DNA of 64,000 nucleotides from Tamlana flava (GTDB lineage: Bacteria > Bacteroidota > Bacteroidia > Flavobacteriales > Flavobacteriaceae): NCBI RefSeq assembly GCF_041287255.1, contig NZ_JBGGTX010000002.1, positions 248,001 through 312,000 of the forward strand, written 5' to 3'. The first letter of the stretch is position 1. Each line of letters opens with the position of its first letter. The notes below the pieces were generated by a model. That model was not told the origin of the DNA, made no database searches, and saw only the letters and a program-made list of their open reading frames with translations. Positions 43,057 through 52,582 of this stretch are shown piece after piece. Both the position numbers and the translations under genes were made by a program.

Positions 43057-45495
43057 CTATTTTTCAATGGTATAAAACACCTTCTTAACAATAGGAATAC
43101 CAGTGGCCGTTATACCCTCTAAAGTCACTTTTGCCTTGGTTGGTATAGCGCTATTGTAAAAGGTTTCTTTGGCCTTACCTGTGGCGTCTGGGTGTACATA
43201 AGGATTCCAGTATATGGTGTTTCTTACTGCCGATTTATCGCCCCATTCATCTTTTGCATCCTCAGGATTTGGTGAATAAAAAATACGTGCGCTATAAAAG
43301 CCGTCAATTTCTTTATTAACAGAATGGAATACTTTTTTTGGTTGATTGTTTATAGTCCCTGTTTTAGTGTAAATTAGAATAACACCGCTCCCTCCTCTTG
43401 ACCCAAAAAGCGCAGCACTTGGGCCTTTAAAGGCTTCTATTTTGGCCACATCGTCCACACTCATACTTCTTACAACATCCTGAGGGTACTCCGAACCATC
43501 AACTAAAATCATAGCTGGTGCACCACCAAAACGCATAAAACCCAGGGTGTCCCCAAAGGACATTCCGGGCAAGGTATTTTGAATGAACTGAAACATGTTG
43601 TTGAAATATGGCGTTTTATCATCTACCACATAAGTGTTGTCGGCCGTGCCATATAAACTTTCGGGGCCTTCTGGTTTTTTCTTTGCAATAATTTCAACTT
43701 CATCTAAAATGTTCTCAGGGGCAATACCGTTGGTTACAAACTTTTTGTAGACATGTTCAGATATGGCCTGCTCTACTGAATCTGTTTTGGGCAAATTAAT
43801 TTCGTCCTTACTGTAGTTTGTAGGCAATGGCTCCTTATCAAATTCATCTAAGAGAAGTTCGCCCCTAGCTTTTCCCTTCTCGTTCCTTGTGTTCAAAAAC
43901 ATTTTTGTTTTTCCAAAAAACACAAGGTCTTTAAACTTAAATATGCCCAATGTATCGGTTTGTGTATCATGAATGTTCATTCCGCTTTCAGCCATTAAAA
44001 CTAAGTTAACATTTTGGTCTGCTTTGGGTTTTTCTCCTAAAAGCTGCTCTACTTTGCCAGATATCACAAATCCTTTTTCGGCTTTGTACGATATCGTGTC
44101 ATTTGGTTGAGGTATAGTTTTCCATATAAAATTACGCCAGCCTTGGGTTAAGAGCAATAAATCTAAATTTTGCAATCTTCTTTTATTGCTTTTGTCAAAA
44201 TAATAGCCTGGGTTATGCACTTTTCCTCGGATATCAGATTCCAACAAAAAATTGGAGCAGATATTGGTTCCCAAATCTTTATCGATTTTCATGCCGTTCA
44301 TATCGGTAACACTCAATGAAAAACTTGCAGGCACACCATCACCTGTATTGGACTTTGAAGAAACATTGACTTCTACCATCTCTTCAGGTTTATAACTGGT
44401 TTTATTGGTGGTTAAAGTCACATCAAAATCATGCTCTTTTTCAATATAAACGAGTCGTTCACTTTGCGGCCTATTGGCATGGTCGTAGAGCGTTAATTGG
44501 CTGATGCCTTCTGGAAAATCGGTATCGCGCAATTCAAAAGAAAGCGTCTTATTAGCTAACGGTTGAGTACCCGAGAAATAGGTAACCCCACGTGTTCGAC
44601 ATATTAAAGTAACAGGTGCATCTGGGTTTTTTGAAAGGGTTTCTTCGTTTGTTTTGATGGATATAATACGCTTACTATTAAGCTTTTTATGGCTCAACAG
44701 ATACCCTTGCTGGTTAACTTTTGGCAGTTCTTGTTTCACCTCCTTTTGAGCTGAAATTGATATGGTAGCATAATAACTTTTGCCGGAGACGGGACTAAAC
44801 TGAAATTTACCCATGCCGTCGTGGGTGCTTACAAATAAACTAACCAATGCGTTATCAGAGTCAAATACTTTTCCTTTAACTTTTAAAGCGTTTCCGTAAT
44901 TATCCGTTGCTTTAAAAGCAACAACGTTAATGGCATCTTCCAACAATGAGCCACCTTCAGGAAAAAAGATTATGGTTAGTGATTCTGTAACACCCTTATT
45001 TTTTGTTTGGTTTGAAGGTTGATTTTTTGGCATATCGGTATTGTTTCTATCAGCAGCATCTTTAAAAACATCCAGTATTTCAACTTCCTTTTTAAAAACA
45101 AAATCTTCGCCATAATTACGGCTCCAGTTCGTGTACGCCCTAATTTGGTACATCCCTGGTTTTACTCCGATGGAATCAGTCAATTTAAAATCACCATGGC
45201 CTAACCCATCCTTAATCAAGGTTTTATTGGTAGCAATAATTTTAGAATCGGGCGCAATAAGGTCTACATAAAGCACATTGCCTTTACTAAAAAGTAAATT
45301 ATTATAAGCGAAAACCGAATAGGCTTTATACCACAAATCCTCTCCCAAAATGTAAGTGGACCTGTCGGTGTGCAAGTATATTTTTTCAATATCTGGAATT
45401 GATTTTTCCTTCTGTCCGTGTAAAATTGAAGTGCCCACAGAGCTTAAAAGAATAAAACCCAATACGTATTTTGCGATTCTGATTAATGAATTCAA
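43057..45495 (-). CDS. Envelope protein with MG2-like domain and TonB plug domain
   Basis: An 812-residue protein with signal peptide about 1-27 (ending ILHGQ). The first part resembles alpha-2-macroglobulin MG2-type domains (KIYLHTDRSTYILGEDLWYK, VLYVDLIAPDSKIIATNKTLIKDGLGHGDFKL, GMYQIRAYTNW). The middle is beta-sandwich repeats (KTSYKPEEMVEVNV, SGKVEQLLGEKPKADQNV). The end is a TonB-receptor plug without a barrel: GGAPAMILVDGSEYPQDV, MSVDDVAKIEAFKGPSAALFGSRGGSGVILIYTKTG. This chimera is common in flavobacteria and of unknown function; lacking a barrel, it cannot be a transporter. Perhaps it engages surface proteins or proteases. Convergent with the small membrane genes. Confidence 0.75.
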   Translation of the reverse strand: MNSLIRIAKYVLGFILLSSVGTSILHGQKEKSIPDIEKIYLHTDRSTYILGEDLWYKAYSVFAYNNLLFSKGNVLYVDLIAPDSKIIATNKTLIKDGLGHGDFKLTDSIGVKPGMYQIRAYTNWSRNYGEDFVFKKEVEILDVFKDAADRNNTDMPKNQPSNQTKNKGVTESLTIIFFPEGGSLLEDAINVVAFKATDNYGNALKVKGKVFDSDNALVSLFVSTHDGMGKFQFSPVSGKSYYATISISAQKEVKQELPKVNQQGYLLSHKKLNSKRIISIKTNEETLSKNPDAPVTLICRTRGVTYFSGTQPLANKTLSFELRDTDFPEGISQLTLYDHANRPQSERLVYIEKEHDFDVTLTTNKTSYKPEEMVEVNVSSKSNTGDGVPASFSLSVTDMNGMKIDKDLGTNICSNFLLESDIRGKVHNPGYYFDKSNKRRLQNLDLLLLTQGWRNFIWKTIPQPNDTISYKAEKGFVISGKVEQLLGEKPKADQNVNLVLMAESGMNIHDTQTDTLGIFKFKDLVFFGKTKMFLNTRNEKGKARGELLLDEFDKEPLPTNYSKDEINLPKTDSVEQAISEHVYKKFVTNGIAPENILDEVEIIAKKKPEGPESLYGTADNTYVVDDKTPYFNNMFQFIQNTLPGMSFGDTLGFMRFGGAPAMILVDGSEYPQDVVRSMSVDDVAKIEAFKGPSAALFGSRGGSGVILIYTKTGTINNQPKKVFHSVNKEIDGFYSARIFYSPNPEDAKDEWGDKSAVRNTIYWNPYVHPDATGKAKETFYNSAIPTKAKVTLEGITATGIPIVKKVFYTIEK

Positions 45496-45604
45496 TATTA
45501 AAAAACTTAAGTTATTGATTTTAGTAGTAAAAATAAGACTTTAAAAACGGCTTTAAGTTTAATTGCCAAAAAAAAATTATACCAAGAACTCATTTAAAAA
45601 CATC

Positions 45605-45612
45605 TATATTTG
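45605..45612 (+). promoter_or_regulatory. Probable -7 promoter element for lepA
   Basis: TATATTTG matches TAnnTTTG 27 nt before the lepA ATG. No TTG lies at the expected -33 distance. Confidence 0.45.
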
Positions 45613-45639
45613 CAATTATATCTAGGTATAGATTGCTTT

Positions 45640-47436
45640 ATGAAAAACATCAGAAACTTTTGCATTATTGCACATATTGACCACGGAAAGAGTACGCTCG
45701 CAGACCGTTTACTGGACCACACAGGTTCTGTAACCGCACGTGAAAAACAGGACCAGCTGTTGGATAATATGGATTTGGAACGTGAGCGTGGAATTACCAT
45801 AAAATCACACGCCATACAAATGGATTATGTTTTTGAAGGCGAGCCTTATGTTTTGAACCTGATTGACACCCCCGGTCATGTGGATTTTTCATATGAAGTT
45901 TCCAGAAGTATAGCCGCCTGTGAAGGTGCGCTACTAATTGTTGATGCCGCCCAAAGCATTCAAGCGCAAACCATTTCTAATTTATACTTAGCCCTAGAAA
46001 ATGACCTGGAGATTATTCCTGTGCTTAATAAGGTAGATTTACCAAGTGCCAATCCAGAGGAAGTTACCGACGATATTGTTGATTTATTGGGGTGTAGCCC
46101 TGACGAAGTAATACATGCCAGTGGAAAAACCGGTTTTGGTGTAGATAATATTTTAAAAGCCATTATTGAACGTATTCCTGCGCCAAAAGGAGACCCAAAT
46201 GCGTCTTTGCAAGCATTGATTTTCGATTCGGTTTATAACTCGTTTAGGGGCATTGAAACCTATTTTAGAGTTTTCAATGGGGAGATTAAAAAAGGGCAAC
46301 ATATTAAATTTGTTGCTACAGGTAAGGACTATTATGCCGATGAGGTAGGCACTTTAAAACTGAGTCAAGTCGCCAAACAAAGCATTAAAACTGGTGATGT
46401 AGGCTATTTAATTACAGGAATTAAAACAGCAAAGGAAGTAAAAGTTGGTGATACCATTACCGATTTTGCCAATCCTACAAAAAACATTGTTGAAGGTTTT
46501 GAGAATGTAAAGCCAATGGTTTTTGCTGGCATTTACCCTGTTGATACTGAGGATTACGAAGAGCTTCGCGCATCCATGGAAAAACTGCAGTTAAACGATG
46601 CGTCATTAGTGTTTCAACCTGAAAGTTCAGCGGCATTGGGCTTTGGATTCCGTTGTGGTTTCTTAGGTATGCTTCACATGGAAATTATCCAAGAGCGCCT
46701 GGAACGCGAGTTTGATATGACCGTAATCACTACTGTTCCCAATGTGTCATACCATGCTTTTACCAATAAAAATTTTGATGAAGTTATTATAGTAAATAAT
46801 CCATCAGACCTTCCGGAACCAGCTACTTTAAATCGTGTTGAGGAACCTTATATTAAGGCAACCATCATTACAAAATCTGATTTTATTGGTAACGTAATGT
46901 CATTATGTATTGAAAAACGTGGCATCATCACCAATCAAACCTATTTAACTCCGGAGCGTGTGGAGCTGACTTTTGAAATGCCCTTAGCGGAAATAGTTTT
47001 TGATTTTTACGATAGACTAAAAACCGTTTCAAAAGGATACGCCTCTTTTGATTACCATCCAATTGGTATGAAACCTTCAAAATTGGTTCGATTGGATATT
47101 TTACTGAACGCCCAACCTGTTGACGCGCTTTCTGCACTAATTCATGCTGACAATGCGCAAACTATTGGTCGAAAAATGTGTGAAAAGTTGAAAGAATTGA
47201 TTCCACGTCAGCAATTCGATATTCCTATTCAAGCAGCAATTGGCGCAAAAATTATTTCGCGCGAAACCATTAAGGCCCTCCGAAAAGACGTAACGGCAAA
47301 ATGTTATGGTGGTGATATTTCCCGTAAACGTAAACTTCTTGAAAAGCAGAAAAAGGGTAAAAAACGTATGCGCCAAGTGGGCAATGTTGAAATACCCCAA
47401 CAAGCTTTTATGGCCGTTTTAAAACTGAATGATTAG
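45640..47436 (+). CDS. lepA: Elongation factor 4 (LepA)
   Basis: A 598-residue translational GTPase from the ATG at 45640 (MKNIRNFCIIAHIDHGKST), the normal length; an upstream in-frame ATG at 45610 falls where the promoter lies. G motifs: AHIDHGKST, the switch region ERGITIK, DTPGHVDF and NKVDLP. LepA-specific C-terminal domain features: GFRCGFLGMLHMEI, FDYHPIGMKPSKLVRLDILLN and RRKLLEKQKKGKKRMRQ-like text with IPQQAFMAVLK at the end. It acts on stalled or initiating ribosomes in the cytosol. A single-gene unit. Confidence 0.97.
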   Translation: MKNIRNFCIIAHIDHGKSTLADRLLDHTGSVTAREKQDQLLDNMDLERERGITIKSHAIQMDYVFEGEPYVLNLIDTPGHVDFSYEVSRSIAACEGALLIVDAAQSIQAQTISNLYLALENDLEIIPVLNKVDLPSANPEEVTDDIVDLLGCSPDEVIHASGKTGFGVDNILKAIIERIPAPKGDPNASLQALIFDSVYNSFRGIETYFRVFNGEIKKGQHIKFVATGKDYYADEVGTLKLSQVAKQSIKTGDVGYLITGIKTAKEVKVGDTITDFANPTKNIVEGFENVKPMVFAGIYPVDTEDYEELRASMEKLQLNDASLVFQPESSAALGFGFRCGFLGMLHMEIIQERLEREFDMTVITTVPNVSYHAFTNKNFDEVIIVNNPSDLPEPATLNRVEEPYIKATIITKSDFIGNVMSLCIEKRGIITNQTYLTPERVELTFEMPLAEIVFDFYDRLKTVSKGYASFDYHPIGMKPSKLVRLDILLNAQPVDALSALIHADNAQTIGRKMCEKLKELIPRQQFDIPIQAAIGAKIISRETIKALRKDVTAKCYGGDISRKRKLLEKQKKGKKRMRQVGNVEIPQQAFMAVLKLND

Positions 47437-48102
47437 TTTGTTTTTAAAAATTGCAAGTGTGGCCCAGCGTAATAAAGCCATGCAAATCAAACTGTAGTTT
47501 GGTTAAAAATAATAGCCTTATTATTGTTCAAAAGCCCATAAAATTAATATAGAACAGGATTTTTTTAATTCAAAATCATATTAACCTCCTGAAATTTTAT
47601 GTAAAATGAGCCATTTTTAATTTAGGTTGGATGGTGTTTAATAATTGATTTTGTATCAAAACTCTCTCTGAATCCAATCTTGGATTTATTTGTTTGAAAA
47701 ATTTGAACTAATTCAACGGTTTTATCCTATTTTGTTATTGATAATTTTCTCGAATTGGAATTTTGCCTTATTTTCTTCAAAAAATAAAATTGACTCAAAT
47801 TGTTAATAATTATTTTGTATGTTTATAACATAGGAATTAAATAAAACTAACAAACCCACAAAAAGCCTTTAATTTACTTAGCTTAGGTGAATTTAAGCCT
47901 TAACGGAATTGAATTCAAACCCAATAATTGTTATTAACAATTTTATAATTACTCTACTTTGTTTTGCTTGATTGGCAATGAAACACAAAACAAAGTCCCG
48001 TTGTTATAATTTTTCGATTTTGTAACATTAAAATGTCTGGTTTGTTCGTTAATTTTCTTTCTTTTGACTGGCTATTAACCAATTTTATGAGACAATAATT
48101 AT
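47437..48102. other. Long intergenic region upstream of the glucan operon
   Basis: About 665 bp, very AT-rich, with no supported gene or RNA. It should contain the promoter of the GlgM-like operon; several near-matches to TAnnTTTG occur (for example around 47810 and 47955) but none is convincing. A short palindrome AATCCA/TGGATT lies near 47672. Confidence 0.4.
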
Positions 48103-49305
48103 ATGAAAGCACTTTTTTACACCAGGGAGTTTCCACCTTATGTTTATGGTGGAGCAGGGGTTCATGTTGAATACTTGGCTGAGGAATTATCCAAATTAAT
48201 GGAAATGGACGTGAGGTGCTTTGGTGACCAAGACCAAAAATCGGGCAATCTCACTGTAACTGGATATCCTTTTGATGATGGCGTTTTTGCTGCTTCGGAT
48301 GACAAATTAAAATCCGTTTTTAAAACGCTTAGTACATGCTTACATATGAATGCCGAGCCAACTGATGCCGACGTAGTGCACTGCCACACTTGGTATGCAC
48401 ATTTTGCTGGAATTGTCTCAAAACTTTGCTATGGCACTCCCTTGGTAATCACAACGCACTCATTAGAACCTCTTAGACCTTGGAAACGCGAGCAATTGGG
48501 CAGGGGGTATGATGCTTCATCATGGGTTGAAAAAACCGCAATTGAAATGGCCGATGCCTTAATAGCCGTTTCCGAAGAAACAAAAGAGGATGTTCTTAAA
48601 TACTTCGATGTCAACCCTGATAAAGTTAAGGTAATTTACAACGGTATAAATCTGGAACAATATCAAGCTACTTCAAATACCGAAACACTTGATGCCTATG
48701 GGGTAGACAAGACTAAACCTTATGTGCTTTTTGTTGGCAGAATTACGCGTCAAAAAGGGATTATCCATTTGGTAAATGCCATAAAATACATCAATCCAGA
48801 CACTCAAATTGTATTGTGTGCAGGGGCTCCCGATACCAAAGAAATTGGCAAAGAAATGGAAGATGCTGTTAACGAAGTAAAAAAGACCCGTGATAACGTT
48901 GTGTGGATTGACAAAATGGTTACCAAAGAGGAGATTATTCAACTATACTCGCATGCCGATGTATTTTGTTGCCCTTCAATTTATGAGCCTTTCGGAATTA
49001 TAAATGTTGAAGCCATGGCATGTAAAACCGCCGTTGTTGCCAGTGCCGTTGGTGGCATAAAGGAAGTTGTGGTTCATGGTGAAACAGGGCTTTTAATTCC
49101 TTTGGAGCAACAAACCGAAGCTCCTTTTGAGCCAGTAAACCCAGATAAGTTTTCAAGAGATTTGGCCGAAGGAATTAACAAAGTAATAGGCGACAAAGCA
49201 TTACGTGAGTCTATGGCCATTAAGGGTAGAAAACGTGTGGAAGAATATTTCGATTGGGTTGCAATTGCCAAACAAGTAGAAGGACTTTATAAGTCTTTAT
49301 TATAA
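48103..49305 (+). CDS. glgM: GT4 glucosyltransferase, GlgM/actinobacterial GlgA-like (maltose-1-phosphate synthase)
   Basis: A 400-residue GT-B enzyme, shorter than E. coli-type GlgA (about 477). The opening TREFPPYVYGGAGVHVEYLAEEL matches the actinobacterial GlgA/GlgM subfamily. Other motifs: HCHTWYAHFAG, NGINLEQY, VGRITRQKGI and the catalytic EX7E block CPSIYEPFGIINVEAMA. In mycobacteria this subfamily joins ADP-glucose and glucose-1-phosphate to make alpha-maltose-1-phosphate, the GlgE donor. Co-location here with glgC, glgE, a maltokinase and glgB supports that role over plain glycogen synthase. First gene of the operon, 31 nt before glgC. Confidence 0.85.
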   Translation: MKALFYTREFPPYVYGGAGVHVEYLAEELSKLMEMDVRCFGDQDQKSGNLTVTGYPFDDGVFAASDDKLKSVFKTLSTCLHMNAEPTDADVVHCHTWYAHFAGIVSKLCYGTPLVITTHSLEPLRPWKREQLGRGYDASSWVEKTAIEMADALIAVSEETKEDVLKYFDVNPDKVKVIYNGINLEQYQATSNTETLDAYGVDKTKPYVLFVGRITRQKGIIHLVNAIKYINPDTQIVLCAGAPDTKEIGKEMEDAVNEVKKTRDNVVWIDKMVTKEEIIQLYSHADVFCCPSIYEPFGIINVEAMACKTAVVASAVGGIKEVVVHGETGLLIPLEQQTEAPFEPVNPDKFSRDLAEGINKVIGDKALRESMAIKGRKRVEEYFDWVAIAKQVEGLYKSLL

Positions 49306-49336
49306 AACTCAGCACTAACAAGTAAATCAAAAAGAT

Positions 49337-50605
49337 ATGATTAACAATAAAGTATTGGCCATTGTTTTAGGTGGCGGTCAAGGATCTAGACTTTATCCAT
49401 TAACAGACAGAAGATCAAAACCTGCAGTTCCAATTGCGGGTAAATACAGATTAGTGGATATCCCCATTTCAAATTGTATTAATGCAGACATCAAACGGAT
49501 TTTTGTGTTAACACAATTTAATTCTGCTGGGTTAAACAAACACATAAAAAACACTTATCACTTTAGTTTTTTCAGCAGTGCCTTTGTTGATGTATTGGCT
49601 GCAGAACAAACCCCCGAAAACAAAACTTGGTTTCAGGGAACAGCAGATGCGGTAAGACAAAGCATGCACCATTTTTTACGTCACGATTTTGATTATGCAT
49701 TGATATTGTCTGGTGACCAATTATATCAAATGGATTATGATAAAATGATTGAAGCGCATGAAAAAAGTGGTTCTAAAATTTCAATTGCAACCATTCCTGT
49801 AAATGCAAAAGACGCCACGGGTTTTGGTATTTTAAAAGCTAACGAGGAAAATGTTATAACCTCCTTTATAGAAAAGCCTGACGCAAGTTTGTTGCCAGAT
49901 TGGACATCGGAAGTAAGTGGTGAGATGAAAGCTCAAGGTAGAAATTATCTGGCCTCTATGGGAATTTACGTCTTTAATAAAGACCTTTTAGTTAAACTGA
50001 TGGACAACCCGAATACCATAGATTTTGGCAAAGAAATTATTCCTCAATCTATTGATTCCCATAAAACTTTAAGTTATCAATATGAAGGCTATTGGACAGA
50101 CATAGGAACAGTAGAGTCCTTCTTTGAGGCTAATCTTGGCCTTACAGATGATATCCCAAAATTCGATTTATATGATAGGGATAAACGCATTTACACGCAT
50201 GCCCGGATGCTTCCAACTACAAAGGTGGCAGGAACCTTATTGGATAAGGCGGTTATCTCTGAAGGCTGTATAATTAGTGCTTCAAAAATTGAAAAATCAG
50301 TTATTGGTATTCGTTCAAGAATAGGAAAAGAGTCTACCGTTATCAATACCTATATGATGGGAAGCGATTATTACGAGACTTTAGAAGAGATGGAAAAAAA
50401 TAAAATTGAAATCCTAATGGGCATTGGCGAGCGTTGTTTTATAAAAAACTGCATTATTGATAAAAACTGTCGAATTGGAGACGATGTAAAAATTAACGGA
50501 GGCAACCATTTAGAAGATACAGAAACAGATACCTATTGTGTTAAAGAAGGTATTGTTGTCATTAAAAATGGAGCAACAATACCAAAAGGATTTATTATAG
50601 AATAA
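49337..50605 (+). CDS. glgC: Glucose-1-phosphate adenylyltransferase (ADP-glucose pyrophosphorylase)
   Basis: A 422-residue nucleotidyltransferase with GlgC hallmarks: LGGGQGSRLYPLTDRRSKPAVPIAGKYRLVDIPISNC, WFQGTADAVRQ, LILSGDQLYQMDY, FGILKANE...FIEKP, YEGYWTDIGTVESFFEANL, and a C-terminal left-handed beta-helix (about 300-422). It makes ADP-glucose from ATP and glucose-1-phosphate, feeding the GlgM-like enzyme upstream. It is usually allosterically controlled by glycolytic intermediates. Length is typical. Confidence 0.95.
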   Translation: MINNKVLAIVLGGGQGSRLYPLTDRRSKPAVPIAGKYRLVDIPISNCINADIKRIFVLTQFNSAGLNKHIKNTYHFSFFSSAFVDVLAAEQTPENKTWFQGTADAVRQSMHHFLRHDFDYALILSGDQLYQMDYDKMIEAHEKSGSKISIATIPVNAKDATGFGILKANEENVITSFIEKPDASLLPDWTSEVSGEMKAQGRNYLASMGIYVFNKDLLVKLMDNPNTIDFGKEIIPQSIDSHKTLSYQYEGYWTDIGTVESFFEANLGLTDDIPKFDLYDRDKRIYTHARMLPTTKVAGTLLDKAVISEGCIISASKIEKSVIGIRSRIGKESTVINTYMMGSDYYETLEEMEKNKIEILMGIGERCFIKNCIIDKNCRIGDDVKINGGNHLEDTETDTYCVKEGIVVIKNGATIPKGFIIE

Positions 50606-50643
50606 TAAAAAATTATTGATTTTATTATATAACTAACCAAGTA

Positions 50644-52581
50644 ATGCTAAACCAAAAGAGAGTTTTAATTGATTATGTTTCACCGAGCGTAAATTGTGGT
50701 GAATTTTATATAAAACGTGTTGTAAACGAAATTGTTAATATTGACGCAAATGTTTTAGCTGACGGCCACGATGTTTTAGGGGTTTCAGTATTATACAAAC
50801 ATGAAAACGACAAAACCTGGAAGGAAACTAGGATGAAACTGCGGCATAACGATGAATGGCAGGCGTCCTTTAAAGTGGAAAAACAAGGATTTTACACCTA
50901 TAAAGTTGAAGCTTGGGTTGATTATGCCCTGAATTGGCGCTACGGTTTAATTAGAAAAATTAACGATGGGCAACATGTTGTGTCTGAGCTTTTGGAAGGC
51001 GCTGAATTGATTAAACCTCTTATTGAAAAAGTAAATGGTGAAGACAAAACTTATTTAGAACATCTTCATCGCATTTTTAAAAGTGAAAACGATTATGGCG
51101 AGGCCATTACCGAAGCCGCCAAAGACAGACTTTATAAAATATTTTATGGTAATCCGGCAAAAATTCTTGCTAACACCTCGAGAGATTACCAAGTTTACGT
51201 AGATAGAAAGAAAGCAAGGTTCAGCACGTGGTATGAGTTTTTTCCGCGTTCAACTTCCAGACAGGAAGGTGTACATGGCACATTCAATGATTGTGCTCAA
51301 TTGCTGCCCAGAGTAAAAAATATGGGGTTTGACGTGGTTTACTTCCCACCCATACACCCTATAGGCGAAGTTAACAGAAAAGGTAAAAACAACACAACAG
51401 AGGCCAAACATGATGATGTTGGCTCTTGTTGGGGTATTGGGTCTCAATACGGTGGGCATAAAGATATTCATCCACAACTCGGTACACTTGACGATTTTAA
51501 ATCCTTAATTCAAGCGGCAAAAGACAATAATTTGGAAATTGCCATGGATTATGCGCTTCAGGCGGCACCAGACCACCCTTGGGTAAAAGAGCACCCTAAA
51601 TGGTTTAAGTGGCGACCAGATGGCACGGTACAATATGCTGAAAATCCTCCTAAGAAATACCAAGACATCCTTCCTATTTATTGGGAAAGCGAAGACCATG
51701 AAAACCTTTGGAAAGAGTGTTTGGACATCTTAATGTATTGGATAGATTGTGGCATTAAAATCTTCAGGGTAGATAACCCACATACCAAACCTTTCTATTT
51801 CTGGAACTGGATTATTTCGCAAGTAAAAGCAAAACACCAAGATGTAATATTTTTGGCTGAGGCCTTTACGGCGCCTAAGGTTATGCAGCAGTTGGCAAAA
51901 CAGGGTTATACGCAATCTTATACCTATTTTACATGGCGCGAAAGCAAATACGACCTTATTCAATATGTTGAAGAGTTGACCAAAACAGAGTTAAGGGAGT
52001 ACATGCAGCCCAACTTTTGGCCCAACACACCAGACATTAACCCCTACCATTTGCAAGGCGCTAATGAATCGAAACATATTCAACGTTATGCGCTTGCGGC
52101 AACATTAAGCTCATGTATTGGTATTTATGGGCCTGTGTTTGAATATATGGTTTCCAAACCTTTATTAGGAAAGGAGGAATATTTAAATTCCGAAAAATTT
52201 CAAATCACACATTATGATTGGAGTATAAAAAACAAGCTCATTACCCTAATAGCCAAAATAAACTATATTAGGAATCACAATCCTGCGTTGCAACAAACCA
52301 ACAATATTAAATTTTGCGATATCCATAATGATAATTTAATGGCATTCTATAAATGGAATGACGACAAAACCAATGAGATTTTTGTGGTCATTAGTTTAGA
52401 TGCCCACAATTCGCAACAAGGCGTGGTACAGATGCCTTTGTACGATTTAGGTGTTAATCCGGGAGACAATATTGAAATGCACGATTTAATTACAGACAGT
52501 CGTTACAATTGGAATAATGAGTGGAACTTTGTAGAACTGCAACCCACAATGCCGTTCCATATTTTTAAAATAAATAAGTAA
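50644..52581 (+). CDS. glgE: Alpha-1,4-glucan:maltose-1-phosphate maltosyltransferase
   Basis: A 645-residue GH13_3 enzyme. An N-terminal beta domain (about 1-110) and helical bundle precede the TIM barrel. Family text: TWYEFFPRSTS, VYFPPIHPIGEVNRKGKNN, GSQYGGHKDIHPQLGT, nucleophile Asp in KIFRVDNPHTKP, acid/base Glu in VIFLAEAFT, and THYDW near the C-terminus. It transfers maltosyl units from maltose-1-phosphate to linear alpha-glucan. One base separates its stop region from the maltokinase gene, so the donor-making and donor-using enzymes are co-translated. Length is close to other GlgE proteins. Confidence 0.95.
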   Translation: MLNQKRVLIDYVSPSVNCGEFYIKRVVNEIVNIDANVLADGHDVLGVSVLYKHENDKTWKETRMKLRHNDEWQASFKVEKQGFYTYKVEAWVDYALNWRYGLIRKINDGQHVVSELLEGAELIKPLIEKVNGEDKTYLEHLHRIFKSENDYGEAITEAAKDRLYKIFYGNPAKILANTSRDYQVYVDRKKARFSTWYEFFPRSTSRQEGVHGTFNDCAQLLPRVKNMGFDVVYFPPIHPIGEVNRKGKNNTTEAKHDDVGSCWGIGSQYGGHKDIHPQLGTLDDFKSLIQAAKDNNLEIAMDYALQAAPDHPWVKEHPKWFKWRPDGTVQYAENPPKKYQDILPIYWESEDHENLWKECLDILMYWIDCGIKIFRVDNPHTKPFYFWNWIISQVKAKHQDVIFLAEAFTAPKVMQQLAKQGYTQSYTYFTWRESKYDLIQYVEELTKTELREYMQPNFWPNTPDINPYHLQGANESKHIQRYALAATLSSCIGIYGPVFEYMVSKPLLGKEEYLNSEKFQITHYDWSIKNKLITLIAKINYIRNHNPALQQTNNIKFCDIHNDNLMAFYKWNDDKTNEIFVVISLDAHNSQQGVVQMPLYDLGVNPGDNIEMHDLITDSRYNWNNEWNFVELQPTMPFHIFKINK

Positions 52582-52582
52582 T

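Noticed and set aside
48103..49305. Classical glycogen synthase (E. coli-type GlgA)
   Set aside because: The length of 400 and the TREFPP/GGAGVH text fit the actinobacterial GlgM subfamily better, and the operon is GlgE-type.
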